IMG/VR virus record: IMGVR_UViG_3300047453_000114
Location: 1 to 26,133 of that record
Direction: 5' to 3' (one strand)
Length of the DNA stretch: 26,133 bases
DNA from: a virus
The position numbers and the translations under genes are program-made. Positions within the stretch are counted from its first letter, which is position 1; each line of letters starts with the position of its first letter. Under the pieces are notes generated by a model, which made no database searches, was not told the origin of the DNA, and saw only the letters and a program-made list of their open reading frames with translations. Below are positions 14,800 to 22,204 of this stretch, piece after piece.

Positions 14800-15031
14800 C
14801 GACTATGTAGAAGATATTCTGCGTTGGGAACAAGCAATTACACAAGTAACTAATTCAAAAGGAAAACTACATTGCGAACAGTTACTTGCAACTCTTAAAG
14901 ATAAAATAAAAAATATAGATACAGTACATTCGTCTAGTAGAGGACATGCTAAACTAGCTAATATTAATTCTCTTATTAAAGAAACTGTTGATCTAAGACG
15001 TGAGTTAAATAGTCTACTTAAATTTGACTAA
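14777..15031 (+). CDS. Small helical protein with TTG start
   Basis: An 84-residue, mostly helical protein of unknown function (YVEDILRWEQAITQV, then CEQLLATLKDKIKNIDTV, then IKETVDLRRELNSLLKF). The start is TTG at 14777, chosen because AGGAG lies six bases upstream, inside the end of the cupin gene, giving a 23-base overlap. The 3' end overlaps the converging fibre gene by 14 bases. Overlaps on both sides and the ribosome site support a real gene translated from the neck operon. Confidence 0.65.
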   Translation: MRTLAQHNDYVEDILRWEQAITQVTNSKGKLHCEQLLATLKDKIKNIDTVHSSSRGHAKLANINSLIKETVDLRRELNSLLKFD

Positions 15032-16664
15032 ATCTTTTTATTTGAATTGATCCAACCATAGCAGGGTGAGCAGTACACTGATATCTATAACCACCTGAAT
15101 AAGTTTCAGGTATTCTCCAATACAATACACCTTCTGATCTACCTTGTGCTAATGAGCCAGTAGTTTTATTACCATTAGTTTGTACATGGAAAATTTGTGT
15201 AGCATCTGTAATTGTAGTTCCTGTAGGATCTTGTATAGCAAATGGATGTCCTTGGGCTCCGTCTAATTTAAACGAAACTGTTGTACCTGACATTACATAT
15301 ATCGTTGGATTTTGTCCTGAATAGTGTGGAAAGAAATTATAAGACTGTGTACCTACATTACCAACTTGAAATTCTACTAATGTGTTTTCTGTAATCTTAT
15401 CAATAGTAGTACCTGTGTAGTTAATAAATGTACTACCAGTCCAACTTAATAACTGTCCTTTATTATCTAATGGTAAGTTACCAACCCAAGCAATAGTAAC
15501 ATCACTTAAATCGTTAATCTCAGTTGCGCCTGCCGCAGGTGGTGTATAAGTAAATGCTCCAGTAGTATTATCATACACAAGTGCGCCTGTACCGCTTGCC
15601 GCATTTGCTGTTACACTTAAATCTGTTAATGCAATACCGCCTGATCCTGCAGGAGATGTTGGTTCAAATCTACTGTTAGTATTGTTCCATGCTAACACTT
15701 CTCCGTTACCAACTCCAGTAAGATCAACATCACTAAGTGCGCCTACGCTAATAGCATTTAAGTCACTAGCAACTACAGTGTAGTCTGTAATATAACTGCC
15801 CAAGTCAGTAATTTGTGATTCTGTTACACTTAGTGCGGCTTGGTGTTGTGTAACACTTGATTGTGTAATATTTGCATCTGGTACATCGTCCCAAACAACT
15901 GCCGCTGATAAATCATTTACTTCTGCACTTAATGCTCCAATGCCGCCGGGCGTTGGTGGTGTATATCTAAACACACCTGTTGTATTATCATATTCAATAG
16001 CACCGTTACCGTCTGCTGTTCTTTCATTGCCTACACTAAAGTCTGATAGTGTAGCAACAGTTGGTGTATTGGTTAAGTTATTATAGTTTAAAAAGTAAGT
16101 ACTGTCAAATCCGTCAAAAGTATCTGCATCAGTACCGCCACCGCCTGTTGTAGAGTCAAAGCCTGGTGCCCATTGTGTGCCATCCCACTTTAATACTTGT
16201 CCAACTGCTGGTGCAGAAGTTGTTGTATCAACATCACTTAAAAAGTCAATACTGTGTGCATCTAAATCAATATGTAATTCGTTTGTATTAGTAGTAAGCT
16301 CTGTAGAAATATTTGTTCTACCTAAAATTTGTAAAGTAGCTTCTCCACTTGCTGTAAATGATCCGTCATCAGTAGTAACTGTTTTAATAACATCTGACGA
16401 GCCGCCTACTGCACTAGAATTAATAGTAAGTGTCTTTCCAACAATAGCAGTAGTTACGTTTGTTCCGCCAGCAACCGTTAATGCATCAGTTGTATTAGAT
16501 GCTGTTACTGTTCCTGTATCTGCATTAACTGTTGCAAACAAGTTTTGATCTGATGATGCCGCGCCTGCTTGTATGTTCCATACAGTGCCGTCATATACCC
16601 AGGTTACACTACCTTCAGTATAAGTATCGTCTGCATTAGGTGCGTCTGGAAAATTTAAAGCCAT
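15018..16664 (-). CDS. Repeat-rich fibre protein with C-terminal cupredoxin domain
   Basis: A 548-residue structural protein. The N-terminus has an FPDAPNADDTYTEGSVTW...VW attachment-like motif. Residues 140-420 contain repeats of two kinds: LSDV...GQVLKWDGTQWAPG (about 142-168, 310-334, 386-412) and SDF/TDLS...G-A-I/L-x-Y-DNTTG-x-F-x-YTPP (about 206-236, 347-376). These also occur in the 379-residue gene further upstream. Residues about 438-545 look like a cupredoxin: H473 in GHPFAI and C530-T-A-H533-P-A-M536 give the four type-1 copper ligands, with the C-x2-H-x2-M spacing of amicyanin. A late-type box and AAGGA precede the ATG. Location on the virion and copper binding are inferred. Confidence 0.8.
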   Translation of the reverse strand: MALNFPDAPNADDTYTEGSVTWVYDGTVWNIQAGAASSDQNLFATVNADTGTVTASNTTDALTVAGGTNVTTAIVGKTLTINSSAVGGSSDVIKTVTTDDGSFTASGEATLQILGRTNISTELTTNTNELHIDLDAHSIDFLSDVDTTTSAPAVGQVLKWDGTQWAPGFDSTTGGGGTDADTFDGFDSTYFLNYNNLTNTPTVATLSDFSVGNERTADGNGAIEYDNTTGVFRYTPPTPGGIGALSAEVNDLSAAVVWDDVPDANITQSSVTQHQAALSVTESQITDLGSYITDYTVVASDLNAISVGALSDVDLTGVGNGEVLAWNNTNSRFEPTSPAGSGGIALTDLSVTANAASGTGALVYDNTTGAFTYTPPAAGATEINDLSDVTIAWVGNLPLDNKGQLLSWTGSTFINYTGTTIDKITENTLVEFQVGNVGTQSYNFFPHYSGQNPTIYVMSGTTVSFKLDGAQGHPFAIQDPTGTTITDATQIFHVQTNGNKTTGSLAQGRSEGVLYWRIPETYSGGYRYQCTAHPAMVGSIQIKRFSQI

Positions 16665-16686
16665 ATATTAATCCTTGCTGTTACAA

Positions 16687-16693
16687 TATTTAT
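16687..16693 (-). promoter_or_regulatory. Late-type promoter box overlapping the subtilase stop codon
   Basis: The minus strand reads ATAAATATTGTAAC. The TAA within TAAATA is the stop of the subtilase gene. AAGGATT and the ATG of the cupredoxin-bearing fibre gene follow at normal spacing. Confidence 0.5.
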
Positions 16694-18519
16694 GCAATAA
16701 TGTTCAGCCCTTCTCCTACTTGAAATCCGAATGAGTTGTTAACGTCTAGTTCTAATACAGTTCCTGTGTTAGCACTTACAGCAGATACAGTTGTTGTAGC
16801 GCCGCTTAGACGTCCTTGTATATTAAATGGTGTTGCTGGGTTGCTTGCAAGTACAGCGTTAACTTGAATAGCAATTCCTGATACAATACTAGATACTGCT
16901 ACATTTGTACCATTGTCATCTAGCCAAGCATTAGTTTCTAATTGAGGTCCGTCTTCATTTAACACTGCTAGTGAATTGGTAAAAGTCATAGATCCATTTG
17001 TTCTGTACGGACGTTCTACGCCGTATCTACTAAACATCATTCTATTAGGTGAACCTAAAATACTTCTAGTATTATCATAATCTGAATCATTATTTGCTGT
17101 TTCATAAACTACACTTTTACTAACACTAGTCATTAATGTAACTAATTGTTCTGGTGTTTGTAATGAATTTGCTTGTAAGTGTAATGCCGCTAGTCCTGCT
17201 ATCTGAGGTGCCGCCATTGACGTACCGCTTATTTTCATAATTTTGTAACTACTGTTATCTGGATAATCATAAGTTGTATATCCAGAATCAGCTTCGTTGC
17301 TTGATGCACTCATTATTTCAGTACCAGGTGCCCATATGTTTACACCAGGTCCTTTTTTACTAGAATTTGCTGATTGATCAGTACCGCCATTAGTAACATA
17401 ACTAATATTACCAACATTAAATGCTCTGTCAGAATACGGTGAACTGGGTCTATGATATAGTCTTGATATTCCGCTTACAGAAACAAAGTTATTCCAATCA
17501 GTGCCTGTTGAAACATCTGCTTTGTAACTATCATTGCCTGCGGCAATAACAACATGAATTCCAGCATCGATCATATCTTCAACTTCTGCATCAGCAAAAG
17601 CATTTTGTGCAGGGAATGTTCTGTTACCATCTCCGTTAGGTGTAACTATACCGTAGTCTGTAAATAACTCTGCATCAGTTTGTGTTGTAAATGTCCACGG
17701 AGTTCCTCTGTATGTTCCGCTTGAAGGATCAACAGTTGAAGTATTTCTATATCCCCAACTCATGTTTACTACAGTTGGTTTGCCGCTTACTTTATTATTG
17801 TGCCATAATCTAATACTATCAAATGCATCTGCAACAGGAATACCAGTACCATCAGTAGCACCTATTAACTCTAATCCTGCTAATTTTTGTGAATATATAG
17901 TTGCATGTTTTGCCCAACCATATGTTTTACCTGCGGCAATACCTGCACAGTGTGTACCGTGTCCATCTCTATCTCTATAGTGGTTTGCATTTTGTGTTCC
18001 TGCTATTCCACTTACTCCATACCAATCATGTTGTACTAGTCTAGTAACACCGTTTTCATCTTCCCATTCAGGGTGTCCTGGCTGTATACCGCTATCTTGT
18101 ATTACAATATCAACGCCAGCACCTGTTAATGTATAAAGGTAGTCTCCGGATATTGTTGTACTTGTACCATATTGATTTGTTGCATCTATACAACGCCTAA
18201 GTCCCCAATTAAGATCATTAGCACTGTTAAATGTTCCTCTCCAATAATTACCTGCTTGTCTAGAATTAAGACCTATTTCAATATCGTCTCTTTGATCAGG
18301 TGGTATCTCTACTGCTAGTATTCTTGGATCTGTTGATAATTCGTTTGCTTCTTCATCAGTAAGCATAAAATGTGTTATACGAGTTGAACCAATTCTAGGG
18401 TTAGCAACTTCTACGCTTCTGTTAGGTATTGGACCACTTCCTGTAGAAGCAATAATATCAGCTTCTACTTCGCTAATATTTTGATCACGTCTAACTATGA
18501 CTGCGTATTCTTTTTCCAT
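16690..18519 (-). CDS. Subtilisin-like serine protease (S8 family) with prodomain-like N-terminus
   Basis: The 609-residue product has all subtilase catalytic signatures: D142 in QDSGIQPGH, H187 in DGHGTHCAG, oxyanion N329 in IAAGND, and S434 in SGTSMAAPQ. Residues 1-75 (YAVIVRR..., then THFMLTDEEANELSTDPRILAVE) look like an I9-type inhibitor prodomain, so it may be made as a zymogen. There is no signal peptide; residues about 490-609 form an extra beta-rich domain. Its start overlaps the upstream fibre gene stop by one base (TAATG) and its stop lies in the next fibre gene's promoter, so it is made together with virion proteins. Likely tasks are fibre maturation or digestion of the host surface; neither is shown. 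Confidence 0.92.
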   Translation of the reverse strand: MEKEYAVIVRRDQNISEVEADIIASTGSGPIPNRSVEVANPRIGSTRITHFMLTDEEANELSTDPRILAVEIPPDQRDDIEIGLNSRQAGNYWRGTFNSANDLNWGLRRCIDATNQYGTSTTISGDYLYTLTGAGVDIVIQDSGIQPGHPEWEDENGVTRLVQHDWYGVSGIAGTQNANHYRDRDGHGTHCAGIAAGKTYGWAKHATIYSQKLAGLELIGATDGTGIPVADAFDSIRLWHNNKVSGKPTVVNMSWGYRNTSTVDPSSGTYRGTPWTFTTQTDAELFTDYGIVTPNGDGNRTFPAQNAFADAEVEDMIDAGIHVVIAAGNDSYKADVSTGTDWNNFVSVSGISRLYHRPSSPYSDRAFNVGNISYVTNGGTDQSANSSKKGPGVNIWAPGTEIMSASSNEADSGYTTYDYPDNSSYKIMKISGTSMAAPQIAGLAALHLQANSLQTPEQLVTLMTSVSKSVVYETANNDSDYDNTRSILGSPNRMMFSRYGVERPYRTNGSMTFTNSLAVLNEDGPQLETNAWLDDNGTNVAVSSIVSGIAIQVNAVLASNPATPFNIQGRLSGATTTVSAVSANTGTVLELDVNNSFGFQVGEGLNIIA

Positions 18520-19658
18520 TATGCTAAGTTAGCCCACGCACCGTTTTCATACACTTGAGCTTTGTTAAGTGTACTATCGTATACCATATCACCGTTAACT
18601 GATGATTGAGCATTCTTTTGTGCTGTAGTAAAACTTGGCAATCTAAATGGACCGCTCTGCACTATAGTTCCGTCTGGAGCGTCTAGTGTAATAGTACTTG
18701 TACTTACTATCTCTGGTGTACCTGAACCGTTTGTAACTACGTTTCCTACTGTTAATGTATTGTTAATAGTTACTGCTTGTGCTGTAGTTGATCCTCTAGA
18801 AACAACATCATTTAAGCCTGATGTTTCTGAATAACTTGTTAGATAAGAAGTTAAGTCTGGTGGTGTATATGTAAACACACCTGTTGTATTATCATATGAT
18901 AGTGCGGCTGTTCCTACTGCATTTGCAGTAATACTAAAGTCTGAAAGTTGTACGCCGCCTGCGCCACCTACAAGATCACTTGCTAATTCCCATGCACTAT
19001 TTGATGTACTCCATTTTAATATTTGTCCATCTGACGGGCCTGTTGCTGTTACATCACTTAAACTATTAATATTAGTTGGAATAGTTGGTGTGTTAGTAAC
19101 GTTGTTATAGTCTAAATAATAACTTGCTGATTGTCCTGCAAGTGTAATAGCATTACTACTGCCACCGCCCCCGGTTGTTGCTGGTTCAATCCACTGTGTA
19201 CTTGTACCATCATCAATGTAAATGTATAATTTACCTGTAGCAGTGTTTAACCATAAGTTACCTGATGCTGGTGTTGTTGGTGCAGTTTCTGATACATCAA
19301 TAGATGAATTACCACCTGACAAGTCAGCATCTGTTGGTATAAATGCTTGATAAGTATCGTCCCAAGATAGTATTTGTCCTACTGTAGGTGTAGATACGTA
19401 ATTTACATCACTTAGTGCTGATACACTTGTAGTTGCTAAAGTAGATGTTTGTAAAAATGAAGTTAAGTCTACATTGTTTAAATCAGCTCTTGCTATTTCA
19501 AAGCCTGATACGTCTTTACCACTGTAAACTCTTAATGTGTTTGTGTCTCTTGAAAAGAATACTTCTCCACTAGAGCCAACGTTTCTATCAAGAAAGTCGT
19601 CTGCTCTTGGTATGATTCTTAATCTATCAACAATTGGTGCTGAACTTGATCCTGCCAC
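18519..19658 (-). CDS. Repeat-rich tail fibre / structural protein
   Basis: A 379-residue protein. The N-terminus, VDRLRIIPRADDFLDRNVG followed by SGEVFF...NTLRVYSG and FEIARADL, is a block I know from marine T4-like structural proteins and probably anchors it to the virion. The middle has LSDV...GQILSW/GQILKW repeats (about 82-106 and 203-228), a GNLWLNTATGKLYIY...W module, and a SDFS...DNTTGVFTYTPP repeat (about 237-270) nearly identical to ones in the cupredoxin-bearing gene. The end, LPSFTTAQ...GDMVYDSTLNKAQVYENGAW, is typical of fibre C-termini. The start is GTG at 19658 with TAGGAG upstream; a late-type box precedes it. Confidence 0.78.
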   Translation of the reverse strand: MAGSSSAPIVDRLRIIPRADDFLDRNVGSSGEVFFSRDTNTLRVYSGKDVSGFEIARADLNNVDLTSFLQTSTLATTSVSALSDVNYVSTPTVGQILSWDDTYQAFIPTDADLSGGNSSIDVSETAPTTPASGNLWLNTATGKLYIYIDDGTSTQWIEPATTGGGGSSNAITLAGQSASYYLDYNNVTNTPTIPTNINSLSDVTATGPSDGQILKWSTSNSAWELASDLVGGAGGVQLSDFSITANAVGTAALSYDNTTGVFTYTPPDLTSYLTSYSETSGLNDVVSRGSTTAQAVTINNTLTVGNVVTNGSGTPEIVSTSTITLDAPDGTIVQSGPFRLPSFTTAQKNAQSSVNGDMVYDSTLNKAQVYENGAWANLA

Positions 19659-19681
19659 TGTAATCTCCTAAACTTATATTG

Positions 19682-19691
19682 TATTTATTTA
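19682..19691 (-). promoter_or_regulatory. Late-type promoter box overlapping the methyltransferase stop codon
   Basis: The minus strand reads TAAATAAATACAATATAAG, two overlapping TAAATA boxes that include the TAA stop of the methyltransferase gene. The GTG start with TAGGAG follows about 24-28 bases downstream. Confidence 0.5.
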
Positions 19692-20275
19692 GAAAGTGAA
19701 GTACGAGAGACACCTAATATCAAAACTCCGTTCCACCAGCCCTCAGCATTTTCAGGCTCTTCTTCAAGTATAAGGCGTTCAAATGATATGTTAAAACCCT
19801 GCTCTTTAATTGCAGATTTAGCTCCTTGAACGCTACCTTCAAAATTAGCATCATCTACTACTATTATAGCTTGATCAGCTAGTACTGTTGCATAGTACTT
19901 TATAGCATTAAACGTCATTTCCGGGCCATGAGGACCATCATAAAAGAAAATATCAATAGGATCAATTTGGTCAAGATCTACATCAAACAAGTCTGAATCA
20001 AATACTTTAATTTTGTTTTCACCTCTATAGTATTTGATATTTTTAACAAAGTCTTCTTTACTATTCTCTGGCAAAGGCGGTAAATCATCTCTTAAGGGTT
20101 GTACTTGTTCTTCCCAATGATCTACAAAGTATGCTTTTAATTTATTACCGTCTAGTGCGGCAGCCGCTGTTGCACCTAAATAGCATCCTACTTCTAAATA
20201 AGATTGGCCGCAACGACATAACTGATTTAGTAGCATTTGTACTTTATGACTTGTTAGTCCGTGTATGCGCCACAT
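19685..20275 (-). CDS. Class I SAM-dependent methyltransferase
   Basis: The 196-residue product has a Rossmann methyltransferase core: motif I YLEVGCYLG (26-34) binds S-adenosylmethionine, FVDHW (50-54) gives the acidic residue after strand 2, FYDGPHG (about 110-116) lies at strand 4, and a strand AIIVVDDAN follows. The pattern is that of small-molecule or sugar-modifying methyltransferases (Methyltransf_24-like) more than DNA methylases; no NPPY-type motif is seen. It overlaps the upstream U32-like gene by 22 bases, so the two are coupled. A substrate on a phage or host surface glycan, or a protein, is possible but unproven. Confidence 0.78.
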   Translation of the reverse strand: MWRIHGLTSHKVQMLLNQLCRCGQSYLEVGCYLGATAAAALDGNKLKAYFVDHWEEQVQPLRDDLPPLPENSKEDFVKNIKYYRGENKIKVFDSDLFDVDLDQIDPIDIFFYDGPHGPEMTFNAIKYYATVLADQAIIVVDDANFEGSVQGAKSAIKEQGFNISFERLILEEEPENAEGWWNGVLILGVSRTSLSK

Positions 20276-21312
20276 ATCGACTCCACTATTATATTTTTAA
20301 TTGTTATTTGAGGCTTGCCATTTTTTGCTTCATATAAGTTATCGCATTTATTGCAATCCCAACAATCAAACTTACAATTCTTAATAAATTCTCTCCATGC
20401 TTGGATGGGCTTACCTTCTAAATTTTTATCGTAAATGTATTCATCAAAATCAGAAAATAATATTTCTTCTTCTTTTGCAAACTTCTTAACAATATCCATT
20501 GTAGAAAATAATTGTGCTACACTTTCTCTGCCATGCATTTTAATAACATCAACATAGTATAACATCTCTTTCCAGTCTTGTCTCCAAGGCGGAATGTTTG
20601 CTGTTTTTAATGCTGTTACTGGTTCTGTAATATCCCACTTAGGACAACTTATACGACTAATAGCATCATTAAAATATTGTGGACCTGTTGACGTTCTTGA
20701 ATTATTAAATTCAAAATGTTCTGGCATTACAGGACAACTACCTACACAACCTTCGTTGCCTAGTATTGCTATCTTAACATTATACTTTTCTTTAACTTGT
20801 TTTATTTTTCTTAAAGTATCTCTATCACGTACTAGATCTCTATCAATATTAATGTAATTAAACCCTGCTTCTGCTTGTTTTGCAACATCGGCGGCAGTGT
20901 TTACTTCACGTAATATAGTATTCTTAATCATTAATTGCGGGAACTCTTTTTGTATTTGCCCTGTCATAACCCAATGTGTATGTGGGATAGTAGCAGATCT
21001 AATACCTTTATGGTGATATAAACTTTTAAAGTTTTCAATCCATAAATCTAAGTTCTTTTGATCAGGACGCACAAGAGTATTGTTAAATGTAGCAGACACT
21101 GGAATGCCTAACTTGTCTTGAATAATGAGTGAGTTTTCAATCAAGTCATTCGGGTCATTTACAAAAATATCTCCCATCGCATCCTGATCAAAAGGAGGTA
21201 TACGAGTAGTTATGTATACATCGTATATTAAACTTTTATGATCAATCAGAAACTGATAGAATTCTTCAAACTGTTTCCGGTCCAGTTTTGGATTCAGGGG
21301 TATGCTGAACAT
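20254..21312 (-). CDS. Peptidase U32-like, cysteine-rich protein (possible Fe-S protein)
   Basis: A 352-residue protein with an apparent TIM-barrel pattern: VYITTRIPP, then GIPVSATFNNTLVR, ATIPHTHWV, NTILREVNTAADVAKQAEAG, FNYINIDRDLVRDRDTL, and IAILGNEGCVGSCPVMPEHF. The last two blocks resemble the U32 peptidase family (UbiU/UbiV/RlhA relatives), several members of which bind a 4Fe-4S cluster and act in RNA or quinone hydroxylation. Cysteines are at 189, 193, 223, 313, 317, 320, 323 and 347; the group 313-323 reads C-x3-C-x2-C-x2-C. It overlaps the preceding gene by 47 bases and the methyltransferase by 22, a coupled set. Exact family and activity are uncertain; a radical-SAM-like role is less likely because that motif is normally N-terminal. 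Confidence 0.62.
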   Translation of the reverse strand: MFSIPLNPKLDRKQFEEFYQFLIDHKSLIYDVYITTRIPPFDQDAMGDIFVNDPNDLIENSLIIQDKLGIPVSATFNNTLVRPDQKNLDLWIENFKSLYHHKGIRSATIPHTHWVMTGQIQKEFPQLMIKNTILREVNTAADVAKQAEAGFNYINIDRDLVRDRDTLRKIKQVKEKYNVKIAILGNEGCVGSCPVMPEHFEFNNSRTSTGPQYFNDAISRISCPKWDITEPVTALKTANIPPWRQDWKEMLYYVDVIKMHGRESVAQLFSTMDIVKKFAKEEEILFSDFDEYIYDKNLEGKPIQAWREFIKNCKFDCWDCNKCDNLYEAKNGKPQITIKNIIVESICGAYTD

Positions 21313-22138
21313 TTGATTCCTTGTCTTTGCCTTTGCCGCTTAAAATTTCTTTTGCCATTAACTTATCTGTTACACTTGGTACATCATAGTTTGGAATAGC
21401 ATTTTTATTTTCTAAAAGGCCTTCATTAACTGCACCTGCAATTTGTGCAAGTCCATTCTGTAATCTTTCATTATACTGTATAGTAGTTGCTAATGCTTCG
21501 ATTTGATCTTCCTCTGGCATCATAGCAATTGAATCCATGTTACCTGAGCCAATGCGTCCGTAGGATACCATGTCCATAGCCGCTTGTTTAGCCATACGTG
21601 TTACCCAATATTTTCTTTCTTCTTCATGGTCGTATGTCATTGCTTTGTCTAACAACTCGTCATCATCACCTGCAATTTTCTTTGTCAAGTTTAAGTATGT
21701 GTTTACTTCTTCTGCCGCTTGTTTAATTTTACGGTTCCATACTTTAACGTCATGCTCCATGTCTTCAATATCAACTGCAATTAGTTCTTTTTGTAGATCA
21801 TCTGGACATGCTTCGTAATCTCTTTTTGCAATCTTAACTTCAACTAGTTTACGTTTTAAACTGTTGTTGATATTATGCCAAGAGTGGTGTCTTGTTTCTA
21901 ATTCTAACAAACACTGTTTTAATTTTCTATATGGGGTAAGTTGCGAGTCAGCAACAAAATGCTCTGACTGATATGCTGACTGTCCACTGTTTAAGTTTAA
22001 CGCACCGTCCAGTATTTTACTGTCTTGGGCTGATAACTCAAAGAATTCTTCAAATCCATCGTATGGATTTACTCTTGTTTCTAATGCCATATGCGCATTG
22101 GCATTATTCTTCTCAGCATTATTTGCTTGTTCACTCAT
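21266..22138 (-). CDS. Coiled-coil protein of unknown function
   Basis: A 290-residue, highly charged, helical protein. Residues about 85-170 (from LKQCLLELETRHHSWHNI to EEVNTYLNLTKKI) are likely coiled coil. A conserved-looking block RKYWVTRMAKQAAMDMVSYGRIGSGNMDSI follows near 183-212, and the C-terminus is a disordered polar tail. I recall similar proteins in marine T4-like phages but no function. AGGAG precedes the ATG, and the leader holds a late-type box and a small hairpin. It leads the message that continues into the U32-like and methyltransferase genes. Confidence 0.75.
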   Translation of the reverse strand: MSEQANNAEKNNANAHMALETRVNPYDGFEEFFELSAQDSKILDGALNLNSGQSAYQSEHFVADSQLTPYRKLKQCLLELETRHHSWHNINNSLKRKLVEVKIAKRDYEACPDDLQKELIAVDIEDMEHDVKVWNRKIKQAAEEVNTYLNLTKKIAGDDDELLDKAMTYDHEEERKYWVTRMAKQAAMDMVSYGRIGSGNMDSIAMMPEEDQIEALATTIQYNERLQNGLAQIAGAVNEGLLENKNAIPNYDVPSVTDKLMAKEILSGKGKDKESNVQHTPESKTGPETV

Positions 22139-22159
22139 TTTTTTCTCCTAAGAAATAGT

Positions 22160-22183
22160 TAGTCTTTTGACTATACTTATTTA
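22160..22183 (-). promoter_or_regulatory. Late-type promoter box and leader hairpin of the coiled-coil gene
   Basis: The minus strand reads AGTAAATAAG (TAAATA at 22183-22178), then TAGTC-AAAA-GACTA (22173-22160), a five-pair stem with a four-base loop, then TAGGAG and the ATG. The hairpin would lie at the 5' end of the transcript and might stabilise it. Confidence 0.45.
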
Positions 22184-22204
22184 CTAAGAACTTACTTCTA
22201 AGAG

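Noticed and set aside
20344-20376. Radical-SAM reading of the C-x3-C-x2-C motif in the U32-like protein
   Set aside because: The motif is near the C-terminus (313-323) and has a fourth cysteine; radical SAM motifs are normally near the N-terminus of the barrel. It is kept only as a minor alternative.
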